Source: an uncultured Lutimaribacter sp.
GTDB taxonomy: Bacteria > Pseudomonadota > Alphaproteobacteria > Rhodobacterales > Rhodobacteraceae
Assembly (NCBI GenBank): GCA_913061505.1
Contig: CAJXSO010000006.1
Location: forward strand, 25,036 to 89,035
DNA length: 64,000 nt
Direction: 5' to 3'
The number at the start of each line of letters is the position of its first letter. Position 1 is the first letter of the stretch. Both the position numbers and the translations under genes were made by a program. A model generated the notes under the pieces. That model had not been told where the DNA came from. It ran no database searches and saw nothing but the letters and a program-made list of their open reading frames with translations. Positions 8,430 through 17,458 of the stretch are shown here, one piece after another.

Positions 8430-10457
8430 TCACAAACGCAAATCCATACCTTGGCCAGCATTGGCCAAACGCGCGGGCGGGTTGGGCTGAACAGGCACGG
8501 TGGGCCCGCTGGCTGCATCAGCTGCTGCGGCACCATCGCTGGGTTGGCCCTGGCCAAAGCCGCGGCCCGGGGCACCCCCCCCAACCGACACATTCAACGC
8601 CCCAAACCCCTGGTTGCGGAATTCTTGCACCAGCAAATCTGTGTGCCGGCGCAAAAGATCCAGCGTTTCCGGGCGATCGGCGGTGACAAAAAGGCTGGTT
8701 TGACCGGCATGCTCGTGCACCACCACGCGCAGGCGGCCCAGCTCTTCGGGGCGCAGGGTAATTTCCAAATCGCCCTGCCCTGCCTGTGGCCCATGCGCCA
8801 CAATCTGGCGGATCACAGCCTGTGCTTCGGCGGTGGCCCGCGGGGCGTCGGCTGTGGGGGCGTGGGGCAGGGCCAGCTCGGCCATACGGGGCGGGGCGGC
8901 GACGGCACCATCGGCTGGAAGGGGAAAGGAAACACTGGGCTGTTTAAGCGGTTGCTTGGCCGCAGGGGCCGGCATGGCCTTAACTTGCGCCACCTGCGCC
9001 GGCGCCAAGGGCTGCGCGGCAATTGGCTGGCGGTCAGGCACCGCCGGGGTGGGGGCAGGCGGCGGTGGCACCGCCGCATGTGGCAGTGTTGGTGGCGGTA
9101 CCAAGGGTGGCATCAGGGGCTGCGGTGTTGTCTGTTGCGGCAGTTGCCCAAGCTCTGCGGCAGGTGCAGGGGCCACATGGCCTGACACCAGCTGTGGGGC
9201 GGCCATGGGCTGTGCTGCTGGGGCGTTTGTTGGGCCCTCCTGTGGCGCTTTGGCCGCTGGTTGTGCATCAGGTGCGACAGCCTGCGCCACATAGGGGGGC
9301 AATATCGGGGCGCTTTCCAGCGCATTCAGGGGCGCCACCTGCATAAGCGGTAGCGCAGGCCTGTGCTGCGCCTGATACTGGGGGGCAGCCAGCGGCAAGG
9401 CTGCCTGATGAAGCGGCAAGCGCGCCAAATCGGCCGGCACCGTTGCCACCGGTGCAGGGGGGCGCTGCGCATTGGCCTGATCTGGCGATTTTGCGATCAG
9501 AACTTGGGCAGCATCGGTGTGGTCTGATTGGCCCTGGCTATGCACGGCTGCGGGGCTGCCCGCGGGCGCAACAGCGGGGGCGGCTGCCATTTGCGGCGCT
9601 GGGGCCACAGGCCCGGGTGCTGGTTGCGCCAGATCCTGCGCCTCTGCGGCAAAGCTGGGCATGGCTGCCTCGGGCAAAGCGGGCGGGGGCGTAAACACGC
9701 CTGCGGGCCACTGGCCCGCTGTGTGTGGGCTGGTGCCGGCCGCAGGGGCCAAAGGGGGCGGCGGGGGCTGGGTGGTATCAGCATCTGCCATAGGCACCAA
9801 AACCCCCGGCGCCTGCGCAACAGCACGATCAAGGGGCATGGCGGCAGGGGTAAGCGGGGCCCACCCGATGCCACCCACACCCAGCGAGGCGGGCATTGGC
9901 ATAGATGGCCCTGCACTGCGCGGCGCGGCGCCAGGCACCTGCATGCCGGGCATTTCAACCACTGGCGCCCCCCCCACCACCGGGCGCAAAATTGCGCCAA
10001 GCTGTGGGTTTTCAGGCGCGGCCGTATCTTGTGCGCCTGCCTCGGGCAATGGGGGCTGCGACGGCACAGACACAGCCAAATTTAGTGTGACGGGCACTGG
10101 GGCTGCGGAAAAATCAGGCGCAGAAATGGCGGCGGTTTCTGCCCCCTCGGGCCCATCAAGCCCGTGAAAAACATATGCGGTTTCCGCATCTTCTGTCTGC
10201 GCTGGCACTTCTGCCGCGCCCGCCGATTGGGCCAGATCGCCAGGGTCTGGCGGTGTGGTTTCCGGCACCGGATCAGCACCCAAAGTGGCCGCATCAAGTA
10301 GTGGTGCGCGCCGGTCTGGATGCAGGGCGAGGCCCGCCAAAAGGGCACCAAACGTTTGAACTGCCACACCAGAGGGGCCTGCAATTTGCGGCAGGTCTGC
10401 ATTTGGGCGCTGCAGCGGCACCCCTGTAAAAGCGATGGGTATTGCAGGAAAAGTCAT
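8430..10457 (-). CDS. fliK: Flagellar hook-length control protein FliK-like
   Basis: A 675-residue protein with a long, low-complexity Pro/Ala/Gln-rich body and a compact conserved C-terminus, the pattern of FliK, which measures the hook and switches export specificity. The C-terminal Flg_hook domain is recognisable in LEITLRPEELGRLRVVVHEH, followed by the family pattern of Ala, Asp and Leu residues up to about 600. The repeat-like central region is poorly conserved in the family and accounts for many spurious open frames on the other strand. The start at 10457 is supported by GGAGG. First gene of the operon with flgD; it diverges from the rod-binding protein gene. Confidence 0.88.
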   Translation of the reverse strand: MTFPAIPIAFTGVPLQRPNADLPQIAGPSGVAVQTFGALLAGLALHPDRRAPLLDAATLGADPVPETTPPDPGDLAQSAGAAEVPAQTEDAETAYVFHGLDGPEGAETAAISAPDFSAAPVPVTLNLAVSVPSQPPLPEAGAQDTAAPENPQLGAILRPVVGGAPVVEMPGMQVPGAAPRSAGPSMPMPASLGVGGIGWAPLTPAAMPLDRAVAQAPGVLVPMADADTTQPPPPPLAPAAGTSPHTAGQWPAGVFTPPPALPEAAMPSFAAEAQDLAQPAPGPVAPAPQMAAAPAVAPAGSPAAVHSQGQSDHTDAAQVLIAKSPDQANAQRPPAPVATVPADLARLPLHQAALPLAAPQYQAQHRPALPLMQVAPLNALESAPILPPYVAQAVAPDAQPAAKAPQEGPTNAPAAQPMAAPQLVSGHVAPAPAAELGQLPQQTTPQPLMPPLVPPPTLPHAAVPPPPAPTPAVPDRQPIAAQPLAPAQVAQVKAMPAPAAKQPLKQPSVSFPLPADGAVAAPPRMAELALPHAPTADAPRATAEAQAVIRQIVAHGPQAGQGDLEITLRPEELGRLRVVVHEHAGQTSLFVTADRPETLDLLRRHTDLLVQEFRNQGFGALNVSVGGGAPGRGFGQGQPSDGAAAADAASGPTVPVQPNPPARLANAGQGMDLRL

Positions 10458-10501
10458 GACACCTCCGTTCTGGATGCCGGGGTGTAATAACAGTGCGTTG
10501 G

Positions 10502-10516
10502 TTACCGCTTCTTTAC
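10502..10516. promoter_or_regulatory. Candidate CtrA box in the divergent flagellar promoter
   Basis: TTAC-N7-TTAC lies at 10502-10516, between fliK (minus) and the rod-binding protein gene (plus). The spacing is that of the CtrA consensus TTAA-N7-TTAA. CtrA activates flagellar genes in many alphaproteobacteria; assignment here is by pattern only. Confidence 0.45.
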
Positions 10517-10562
10517 CCGAATAGGGCAGCATCGAGGAAAATAACTCAATTTGAAGGTACCC

Positions 10563-10838
10563 ATGGATCCTGTCACCCATCAGCCGGTTTTTCCCCCCAA
10601 ACCCGGCGCAAAAACCGCCGATTTGCAAAAACTGGCCACCGAATTCGAAGCCGTGTTTTTAGCGGAAATGCTAAAATCAGCGGGGTTAGGCAAGCCGCCC
10701 ACGGGGTTTGGCGGCGGCACAGGCGAAGACCAGTTCACATCGTTCTTATTGGCCGAGCAAGCCCGCGCCATGGCCCAAAACGGCGGTATTGGCCTGGCCC
10801 AGCATATTTTCAAATCGCTCAAAGGAGGCATGGAATGA
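10563..10838 (+). CDS. Flagellar rod-binding (FlgJ N-terminal-type) protein
   Basis: A 91-residue protein matching the rod-binding domain of FlgJ: DLQKLATEFEAVFLAEMLKS, then a glycine-rich loop and FTSFLLAEQARAMAQNGGIG. In enterobacteria this domain is fused to a peptidoglycan hydrolase; here, as in many alphaproteobacteria, the hydrolase part is absent. It would bind rod subunits in the periplasm during rod assembly. The frame opens at a TTG at 10551, but the ATG at 10563 with GAAGG upstream is the better start. Its stop overlaps the start of the next gene (ATGA). Confidence 0.85.
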   Translation: MDPVTHQPVFPPKPGAKTADLQKLATEFEAVFLAEMLKSAGLGKPPTGFGGGTGEDQFTSFLLAEQARAMAQNGGIGLAQHIFKSLKGGME

Positions 10839-11173
10839 AACACAAAGCTGCGGCTAATTTGCATAAAATTTTAGAACGCGAGGCCAATGCCCTGATGCGC
10901 GGCCAAATTAATGACGCGCTGGCGCTATCTGCACAAAAGCTGGATTTAAGCCAAAAATTAAGCGGTGCCAGCCCCGCTGAACTGGCCCGGTTGCGGCAGC
11001 TGGCCACCCGAAACCAGGGGCTGTTTGACAGCGCCGCCCAAGGGATTCGCGCGCTTTTGGATCGCATGAAAGACCTGCAAAGCGCGCAAAACGGCTTGCA
11101 AACCTACACAGAAAACGGCCAGCGCGAAACCATCTATCATGGCAAATCAGGTAAGCTGGAACGCCGGGCCTGA
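10835..11173 (+). CDS. FlgN-like flagellar export chaperone
   Basis: A 112-residue, almost entirely helical protein with regular Leu/Ala heptads (for example LARLRQLATRNQGLFDSAAQ). Length, helical pattern and position right after the rod-binding gene agree with FlgN, the chaperone of hook-filament junction proteins FlgK and FlgL. Sequence conservation in this family is low, so the call leans on context. Translation is coupled to the upstream gene by a four-base ATGA overlap and a strong ribosome-binding site (AAAGGAGG, 10821-10828). Confidence 0.65.
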   Translation: MKHKAAANLHKILEREANALMRGQINDALALSAQKLDLSQKLSGASPAELARLRQLATRNQGLFDSAAQGIRALLDRMKDLQSAQNGLQTYTENGQRETIYHGKSGKLERRA

Positions 11174-11228
11174 TAGGAAAAATTCGCCTCAAACTGGCAG
11201 GATATAGAAAGCGCGGTTTAGTATTCTT

Positions 11229-11471
11229 TTAGGTTTTTGGCGGGCACATTGGGCAGGCACCAAGCAGGTGGCGCGGTTCCGATACAAGCGGGTCGCAGAT
11301 GTCAGAAGACATAATCGCCGGATAGGCACCCATCCCAACCGGGCATAAAAGCCCGCCGACCAAAGGACCTGATCCCATAGCCACTTTCCAGGCACCGCCA
11401 TGGTGGCCCCCGCCTGCAATAACTTTCTTGCGTTTGATAATGGTTGCAGCCGCATTTGACTGCGCACTCAT
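11229..11471 (-). pseudogene. MotB-like N-terminus joined to an unrelated tail
   Basis: An 80-codon ORF. Residues 1-28 (MSAQSNAAATIIKRKKVIAG, then GGHHGGAWKVA) match the cytoplasmic N-terminus of the flagellar stator protein MotB. In MotB this stretch runs straight into YADFVTAMMAFFL, the proton-channel helix with its essential aspartate. Here the sequence departs exactly after KVA into a short Gly/Pro/Cys-rich tail and stops. No transmembrane channel or peptidoglycan-binding domain follows in any frame nearby. A ribosome-binding site (GGTGGTGGAG) is still present. The likely reading is a truncated motB remnant next to the flagellar genes; a short expressed protein cannot be excluded. Confidence 0.55.
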
Positions 11472-11631
11472 CTCCACCACCTTTTATACTCACCCAAGGG
11501 CAGAATGGTGCAGCAGGTATTTACAGGCGGTAAACATACGCAATTTTAACAATTCCGCAGGTCTGGGTAAAAATTTAGGCCAGTTTTGCAAGAAATCTGG
11601 GCACATTCGCACCTTGGTGCCGGTGCAGGCG

Positions 11632-11663
11632 CTTGCAGCCCCATTTTCCGCTCCTTATATACG
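11632..11663 (+). promoter_or_regulatory. RpoH (sigma-32) heat-shock promoter of dnaK
   Basis: CTTG at 11632-11635, an 18-base spacer, then CTTATATACG at 11654-11663. This matches the alphaproteobacterial RpoH consensus CTTG-N17/18-CYTATNTNNG at every fixed position. It lies about 110 bases before the dnaK ATG. The rest of 11472-11770 shows no other gene. Confidence 0.8.
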
Positions 11664-11770
11664 CCGGGAAGCATGATGCCGGGCTTTGGCACATGCAAAG
11701 GATCGGGGCGCGGATGCCATAACGGGTCTGTCGTCTCGTGTCATCGCCTTGAATAGAAAGGGATCGAAAA

Positions 11771-13693
11771 ATGGCTAAAGTGATCGGTATTGACCTTGGT
11801 ACCACCAACTCGTGCGTTGCCATCATGGATGGTTCGCAGCCAAAAGTTATTGAAAACTCGGAAGGCACGCGCACAACCCCCTCGATCGTGGGTTTCACAG
11901 ATAACGAGCGCCTTGTTGGCCAGGCTGCAAAACGCCAGGCCGTGACAAACGCCGCCAACACCGTGTTTGGCGTAAAACGCCTGATCGGCCGCCGCTCGGA
12001 CGATGCGCATCTGGCCAAAGACAAGAAAAACCTGCCCTATGCGGTGATCGATGGCGGCAATGGCGATGCCTGGGTCGAGGTGAAGGGCGATAAATACAGC
12101 CCCAGCCAGATTTCCGCTTTCATCTTGGGCAAGATGAAAGAAACCGCTGAAAGCTATCTGGGCGAAGAAGTGACCCAAGCCGTAATCACCGTGCCCGCCT
12201 ATTTCAACGACGCACAGCGCCAGGCCACCAAAGACGCCGGTAAAATTGCCGGGCTAGAGGTGCTGCGCATCATCAACGAACCCACCGCAGCCGCCTTGGC
12301 CTATGGTCTGGACAAAGAAAACACCCAAACCATCGCCGTATACGACCTGGGCGGCGGCACGTTCGACGTGACCATTCTGGAAATCGATGATGGCCTCTTC
12401 GAGGTGAAATCCACCAATGGCGATACCTTCCTGGGTGGCGAAGATTTCGACATGCGCATCGTCAACTATCTGGCGGATGAGTTCAAAAAAGAGCATGGCG
12501 TTGACCTGACCAAAGACAAAATGGCCCTGCAGCGCCTGAAAGAGGCGGCAGAAAAGGCCAAGATCGAGCTGTCTTCGTCTAGCCAAACCGAGATCAACCA
12601 GCCCTTTATCGCCATGGATCCCAGCAGCGGCACCCCGCTGCACATGGTGATCAAGCTGACCCGCGCCAAACTGGAAAGCTTGGTTTCCGATCTGATCAAG
12701 CGCTCGCTTGATCCGTGCAAGGCTGCGCTGAAAGATGCAGGCCTAAGCGCGTCGGATATCGACGAGGTGGTGCTGGTGGGCGGCATGACCCGCATGCCCA
12801 AAGTGTTTGAAGAAGTTACCAAATTCTTTGGCAAAGAGCCCCACAAAGGCGTCAACCCCGACGAAGTGGTTGCCATGGGCGCGGCCATTCAGGCCGGCGT
12901 GCTGCAGGGCGATGTAAAAGACGTTGTGCTGCTGGATGTAACCCCGCTGTCGCTGGGCATCGAAACGCTGGGTGGTGTGTTCACCCGCCTGATCGACCGC
13001 AACACCACGATTCCAACCAAGAAAAGCCAGGTGTTTTCAACCGCCGAAGATAACCAATCGGCCGTGACCATCCGCGTGTTCCAGGGCGAGCGTGAAATGG
13101 CCAGCGACAACAAAATGCTGGGCCAGTTCAACCTCGAAGATATCCCGCCGGCACCGCGCGGCATGCCGCAGATCGAAGTAACCTTCGATATCGATGCAAA
13201 CGGTATTGTTTCGGTTGGCGCCAAAGACAAGGGCACCGGCAAGGAACAAAAGATCACCATTCAGGCATCGGGTGGCTTGTCGGATGATGACATCGAACAG
13301 ATGATCAAAGACGCCGAAGACAACGCCGAGGCAGATAAAGAGCGCCGCGCGCTGGTCGAGGCCCGCAACCAGGCGGAAAGCCTGATTCATTCAACCGAGA
13401 AATCGGTTGAAGAGCATGGTGACAAGGTCGACCCAACCACAGTTGAGGCGATCGAGCTGGCCATTGCCGCGCTGAAAGACGATCTGGAAAGCGACAAAAC
13501 CACCGCCGACAAGCTGCGCGCCGGCATCCAGAATGTGACCGAAGCTGCTATGAAACTGGGCGAGGCCATCTATAAGGCGCAGGCCGAAGAAGGCGATGAC
13601 GAACCGTCGATGGCAGGATCCAGCCAGTCAGATCATGACGATGACATCGTCGATGCTGATTTCGAGGATCTGGATAACGACAAGCGCAAATAA
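11771..13693 (+). CDS. dnaK: Molecular chaperone DnaK (Hsp70)
   Basis: Hsp70, which binds exposed hydrophobic peptides in an ATP-driven cycle with DnaJ and GrpE. The 640-residue product starts [20 protein letters not shown], carries the second signature [17 protein letters not shown] near 195 and the third [17 protein letters not shown] near 335. The substrate-binding domain then follows, and the acidic C-terminus [16 protein letters not shown] is of the alphaproteobacterial type. The ribosome-binding site AAAGGGA precedes the ATG. It is driven by the RpoH promoter at 11632-11663 and followed by dnaJ. Confidence 0.98.
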   Translation: MAKVIGIDLGTTNSCVAIMDGSQPKVIENSEGTRTTPSIVGFTDNERLVGQAAKRQAVTNAANTVFGVKRLIGRRSDDAHLAKDKKNLPYAVIDGGNGDAWVEVKGDKYSPSQISAFILGKMKETAESYLGEEVTQAVITVPAYFNDAQRQATKDAGKIAGLEVLRIINEPTAAALAYGLDKENTQTIAVYDLGGGTFDVTILEIDDGLFEVKSTNGDTFLGGEDFDMRIVNYLADEFKKEHGVDLTKDKMALQRLKEAAEKAKIELSSSSQTEINQPFIAMDPSSGTPLHMVIKLTRAKLESLVSDLIKRSLDPCKAALKDAGLSASDIDEVVLVGGMTRMPKVFEEVTKFFGKEPHKGVNPDEVVAMGAAIQAGVLQGDVKDVVLLDVTPLSLGIETLGGVFTRLIDRNTTIPTKKSQVFSTAEDNQSAVTIRVFQGEREMASDNKMLGQFNLEDIPPAPRGMPQIEVTFDIDANGIVSVGAKDKGTGKEQKITIQASGGLSDDDIEQMIKDAEDNAEADKERRALVEARNQAESLIHSTEKSVEEHGDKVDPTTVEAIELAIAALKDDLESDKTTADKLRAGIQNVTEAAMKLGEAIYKAQAEEGDDEPSMAGSSQSDHDDDIVDADFEDLDNDKRK

Positions 13694-13715
13694 GCGCCCA
13701 TAGCGGAACCGTTCG

Positions 13716-13742
13716 GGGCCGGTCCGTTAACCGGGCCGGCCC
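13716..13742 (+). other. Stem-loop in the dnaK-dnaJ spacer
   Basis: A GC-rich 7-bp stem (GGGCCGG / CCGGCCC) with a 13-base loop followed by TTTA, in the 76-base spacer. A partial terminator or processing site here would lower dnaJ relative to dnaK, as reported for other dnaKJ operons. The U tract is short. Confidence 0.5.
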
Positions 13743-13769
13743 TTTACGTTCCGACAAGGGGGAACCCGA

Positions 13770-14921
13770 ATGTCAAAACGTGATTATTACGAGGTTTTGG
13801 GCATCTCAAAGGGCGCCAGTGCCGACGAGATCAAAAAAGCCTTTCGCACCAAAGCCAAAGAGCTGCACCCAGATCGCAATGCCGATAACCCAAACGCCGA
13901 AGCGCAGTTCAAAGAGGCCAACGAGGCCTATGACTGCCTGAAAGACCCCGACAAAAAAGCCGCATACGACCGCTATGGCCATGCCGCTTTCGAAGGGGGC
14001 ATGGGCGGTGGCCAGCGCGGTGGCGGCTTTCACGGGCAGGGCGATTTTGCCAGTGCCTTCTCTGATGTCTTCGACGATCTGTTTGGCGATTTCATGGGCG
14101 GCGGTGGCCGTGGCCAAGGCGGGCGCCAACGTGCCGCGCGCGGCGCAGATTTGCGCTATAACCTGCGCGTCACGCTGGAAGAAGCCTATGCCGGCATGCA
14201 AAAAACCATCAATGTGCCCACCGCTGTGGCCTGTGGTGCGTGCAGTGGCTCGGGCGCCGAAGGTGGCGCCGAACCTACCACCTGCCCCACCTGCTCGGGC
14301 ATGGGCAAGGTGCGCGCACAGCAAGGGTTTTTCACCATCGAACGCACCTGCCCCACATGCTCGGGCATTGGGCAGATTATCAAAAACCCCTGTAAATCAT
14401 GCGGCGGCAAAGGCCGTGTGGAAAAGGAACGCGCGCTTAGCGTGAATATCCCTGCGGGCGTTGAAACTGGCACCCGTATCCGCCTGTCGGGCGAGGGCGA
14501 GGCAGGTATGCGCGGCGGGCCCACGGGGGATTTGTATATCTTCATCGAGGTCCGCGAGCATGACATCTTCCAGCGCGAGGGCACAAACCTGTTCTGCCGC
14601 GTGCCGGTATCGATGATCACCGCCGCGCTGGGTGGCGATATCGAAGTGCCCACAATCGATGGTGGCAGAAGCCGCGTAAAAATTCCCGCAGGCAGCCAAT
14701 CGGGGCGGCAAATGCGCCTGCGATCGAAAGGCATGCCAGCCCTGCGCGGCGGCGGGCAAGGGGATATGTTCATCGAGATGGCCGTGGAAACACCCGTGAA
14801 CCTGACCAGCCGGCAAAAAGAGCTTTTGCAAGAATTCGAGAAGCTGTCCGAAGACAACAACCCCGAAGGCAAAAGCTTTTTCTCGTCGGTCAAAGGGTTT
14901 TGGGATTCGATGAAGGGCTAA
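13770..14921 (+). CDS. dnaJ: Chaperone DnaJ (type I Hsp40)
   Basis: The J-domain co-chaperone that delivers substrates to DnaK and stimulates its ATPase. The 383-residue product begins [20 protein letters not shown] with the HPD motif at [10 protein letters not shown] (about residue 33). A Gly/Phe-rich linker (about 75-115) follows, then four CxxCxGxG zinc repeats: [27 protein letters not shown] and CKSCGGKGR. The C-terminal substrate-binding beta domains come next. All class I features are complete. Second gene of the dnaK operon. Confidence 0.98.
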   Translation: MSKRDYYEVLGISKGASADEIKKAFRTKAKELHPDRNADNPNAEAQFKEANEAYDCLKDPDKKAAYDRYGHAAFEGGMGGGQRGGGFHGQGDFASAFSDVFDDLFGDFMGGGGRGQGGRQRAARGADLRYNLRVTLEEAYAGMQKTINVPTAVACGACSGSGAEGGAEPTTCPTCSGMGKVRAQQGFFTIERTCPTCSGIGQIIKNPCKSCGGKGRVEKERALSVNIPAGVETGTRIRLSGEGEAGMRGGPTGDLYIFIEVREHDIFQREGTNLFCRVPVSMITAALGGDIEVPTIDGGRSRVKIPAGSQSGRQMRLRSKGMPALRGGGQGDMFIEMAVETPVNLTSRQKELLQEFEKLSEDNNPEGKSFFSSVKGFWDSMKG

Positions 14922-14929
14922 TTTGGCAC

Positions 14930-14955
14930 GCGGGGCGCAGCTTGCCGCGCCCCGC
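14930..14955 (+). terminator. GC hairpin after dnaJ
   Basis: A perfect 8-bp stem (GCGGGGCG / CGCCCCGC) begins 9 bases after the dnaJ stop. No U tract follows, so termination here would be inefficient or factor-dependent. Confidence 0.4.
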
Positions 14956-15006
14956 ACCTATTGGCTGTTAAACCTTTGCTAACCTGGGCGCGGCACAGTG
15001 TTTGGC

Positions 15007-15783
15007 ATGGGTTCGAAAAACACATCTGCCTTTTCAGAAATGCCTCTGCCCTTGTTCGAAAACGGGGGCAGCGGCAGCATGGCCCAGCCGCTGCAGCCGG
15101 GCGAAAAACTGCCCTCATATATCAGCGACCACCGCCAAAGGCTGCGCCGCCGCTTTTTGGATGGCGGGCCAGATGCATTGCCCGATTACGAGATGCTGGA
15201 ACTGGTCTTGTTCCGCGCCATACCGCGCCAAGACGTAAAGCCGTTGGCGCATGCCCTTTTGCAGCGCTTTGGCGATTTTAACACTGTCATTTCAGCCCCA
15301 GCCACGCGCCTGCAGCAGGTGGCTGGTGTGGGCCCCAGCGTGGTGTGCGAACTAAAGCTGGTCGAGGCGGCAGCGCATCGTTTGGCGCGCGCGCGGGTGC
15401 TGCAAAGGCCGGTTTTGGCCAGCTGGGATGCGCTGTTGGCCTATTGCCAAACCACGATGGCGCATCGCGAAACCGAACAGTTTCGCCTGCTGTTTCTAGA
15501 CCGGAAAAACACCCTTATCGCAGACGAGGCGCAGGCCACCGGCACGGTAGATCACGTGCCCGTCTACCCGCGCGAGGTGATGAAACGGGCGCTGGAATTA
15601 AACGCCAGTGCCCTGATTTTGGTGCATAATCACCCCTCGGGCGACCCCACACCATCAGATGGCGATATTGCGATGACCCATCAGATTGAACACGCGGCAC
15701 AGGTATTGGGCATCGTGCTGCATGACCACCTGATCATTGGAAAATCGCGCGAAATCAGCTTTCGTGCCGAGGGGTTATTATAG
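15007..15783 (+). CDS. radC: RadC family JAB/MPN metalloprotein
   Basis: A 258-residue RadC/DUF2466 protein. The N-terminal helix-hairpin-helix part (YEMLELVLFRAIPR...VKPLAHALLQRF) and the C-terminal JAB1/MPN metal site HNHPSGDPTPSDGD with its upstream glutamate are both intact. Despite the historical name, a direct role in recombination repair is not established; the family is viewed as a putative metallo-hydrolase. The start is uncertain: an ATG at 15007 is used, with a GTG at 14998 as alternative, and neither has a clear ribosome-binding site. Confidence 0.88.
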   Translation: MGSKNTSAFSEMPLPLFENGGSGSMAQPLQPGEKLPSYISDHRQRLRRRFLDGGPDALPDYEMLELVLFRAIPRQDVKPLAHALLQRFGDFNTVISAPATRLQQVAGVGPSVVCELKLVEAAAHRLARARVLQRPVLASWDALLAYCQTTMAHRETEQFRLLFLDRKNTLIADEAQATGTVDHVPVYPREVMKRALELNASALILVHNHPSGDPTPSDGDIAMTHQIEHAAQVLGIVLHDHLIIGKSREISFRAEGLL

Positions 15784-15787
15784 GCGC

Positions 15788-17347
15788 TTAACGCACCCAC
15801 ACCTCGACCCGCCGGTTCACTTGCCGGCCCCATGCGCTGTCGTCGCAGGCCATGGGCAAGGCCTCGCCAAAGGCATCAACCTGCATATCGATCCGATCCA
15901 GATTGGCGGTTTCCGCGGCCTCCAGCACCGCACTGCGCACAGCCTGGGCGCGCTGCAGGGCAATTTCACGGTTGGTGCCCGCCGGGCCTTCGCCATCGGA
16001 AAACCCCACAAACACCAAACGCCGGGCATCGTAAAACCCGGCCTCTAGCGCCTGCGCCAATTGTTGCACGTTCGAGCTGCTTTGCGCATCCAGCCGCGCC
16101 GACCCGGCACCGAAACGAAAGGTGGTGGTCAGCCGTTGCAGCGGCCCCAGCACTGCCAACATGCGCTGCAATTCCGCCAAATCTACCTCGGGCCCGGCCT
16201 GCACAATCGCATTGGCCAAGCGCTGGCCCTGGGCGTTGATGGGTATTTCTTCGGGTGTTTGGTCAACAAAACCGGCCCGCCTGATGACCAATTGCGCGGG
16301 GGCACTGCGCAGATAGGTCAAAAAATCGCGGGCAACCTTTGGCAGGCGGCGCGCGGGCACATATAAAAACATGGGCGTGGTCAGCGGGTAATCTTCGGTT
16401 TTTACGCTGCGGCGCGCAGCGTTTATTTGAAACCCACAAGCCCCGGTCAGGGCCAATGGCTTGGCCTGGCGCAGCGCCGATTGCGCCACTAACCCAATGC
16501 CAAACGGGTCGTTCACCACGGCTTGCTCGAGCGCGCTGTCGCTGTCGCGCCGCTGCACGCCGCCATCAACGCTGGCGCCAATTGGGGCTATCAGCAAATC
16601 GATTGTCGCCTGCCCAAGGCCCGATCTGGCATCGCGCAAATAGGGTGTGATTTCCGCATCTGGCCCACCCAGCTGTGCCCAGTTTTTCACCTGGCCTGTG
16701 AACACACCAGCCAGATCACTGGTGCTGATCGCCGCAAGCGGGTTGTCGGGCGCCACAATCGGCACCAACGCATCCAGCGCCAAAACCCGGGTGCGCCCGG
16801 GCGACCGCAGATCACCCAAACCCGCCTCGGCGGCACGGTTGGCCTCGAGCGGGCGGATTTCACGCAAAGCCATCACAACATCGGCCTCGTTTGCCAGCAA
16901 ATCGGCAAAACCCTCGTCGGTGGTTGTGTTGCGAAAATGAAACCGCGCCACCAGCCGGCCTTCGCTGCGGTTGCGCAATTCATATTGCACCAGCGCCATG
17001 TTTTCGCTGACCCGCTGCGCGCGCAAATTGGCCTTGGCAGCAAAGGATTCCAGCAAAGCTGGCATTAAAACCGTGCCCATATTGGCCGCGCCCGACAGGC
17101 GAAAATCGGCCACGAAATCCAACAGATTTGGGCAGCCGGGCCCCTCGCATAACACGCCCGAGCCATCGACGGTTAATTCGCCATAAATGGTTTCTACGCG
17201 GTAATAATCGCCATCAAAGCCCAGCAGCGTGCCGCTGATCTCTACGCTGCGGTCGGGTGAAATAAGCGTGATATCTTGCGCAAACAGCCGCGTAGACAGC
17301 ACAACAACCCATAGTGCAGTGGCGCACACCGCACGAATAACAAACAT
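15788..17347 (-). CDS. Periplasmic solute-binding-like protein with C-terminal OmpA domain
   Basis: 519 residues with an N-terminal signal peptide (hydrophobic ALWVVVLSTRLFAQ). The middle is a PstS-like phosphate-binding fold: MGTVLMPALLESFAAKANLR, then VVMALREIRP and LAGVFTGQVKNWAQLGGPDA. The C-terminal OmpA/peptidoglycan-binding domain follows (TFRFGAGSARLDAQ, FVGFSDGEGPAGTNREIALQ, ending RRVEVWVR). The architecture suggests a periplasmic receptor tethered to peptidoglycan. The substrate is unknown; PstS-like domains are not always phosphate binders. No transporter genes adjoin it, which argues for a structural or sensory role. Its stop lies four bases from the end of the convergent radC. 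Confidence 0.82.
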   Translation of the reverse strand: MFVIRAVCATALWVVVLSTRLFAQDITLISPDRSVEISGTLLGFDGDYYRVETIYGELTVDGSGVLCEGPGCPNLLDFVADFRLSGAANMGTVLMPALLESFAAKANLRAQRVSENMALVQYELRNRSEGRLVARFHFRNTTTDEGFADLLANEADVVMALREIRPLEANRAAEAGLGDLRSPGRTRVLALDALVPIVAPDNPLAAISTSDLAGVFTGQVKNWAQLGGPDAEITPYLRDARSGLGQATIDLLIAPIGASVDGGVQRRDSDSALEQAVVNDPFGIGLVAQSALRQAKPLALTGACGFQINAARRSVKTEDYPLTTPMFLYVPARRLPKVARDFLTYLRSAPAQLVIRRAGFVDQTPEEIPINAQGQRLANAIVQAGPEVDLAELQRMLAVLGPLQRLTTTFRFGAGSARLDAQSSSNVQQLAQALEAGFYDARRLVFVGFSDGEGPAGTNREIALQRAQAVRSAVLEAAETANLDRIDMQVDAFGEALPMACDDSAWGRQVNRRVEVWVR

Positions 17348-17458
17348 ACACAGGCCCCAGGTTGCGGTATTGCTGCGCTAATATCCCGCCCCAAGAGCGG
17401 GATTTCAACCGCAGAATTCAACCCAAGCCTGATTAATCTGTCAGGCACAGGCGCCGGT

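Noticed and set aside
8430..10457. Tandem repeats or a mobile element in the repetitive fliK body
   Set aside because: The repetition is compositional (Pro/Ala/Gln codons) without a fixed period, as expected for FliK.
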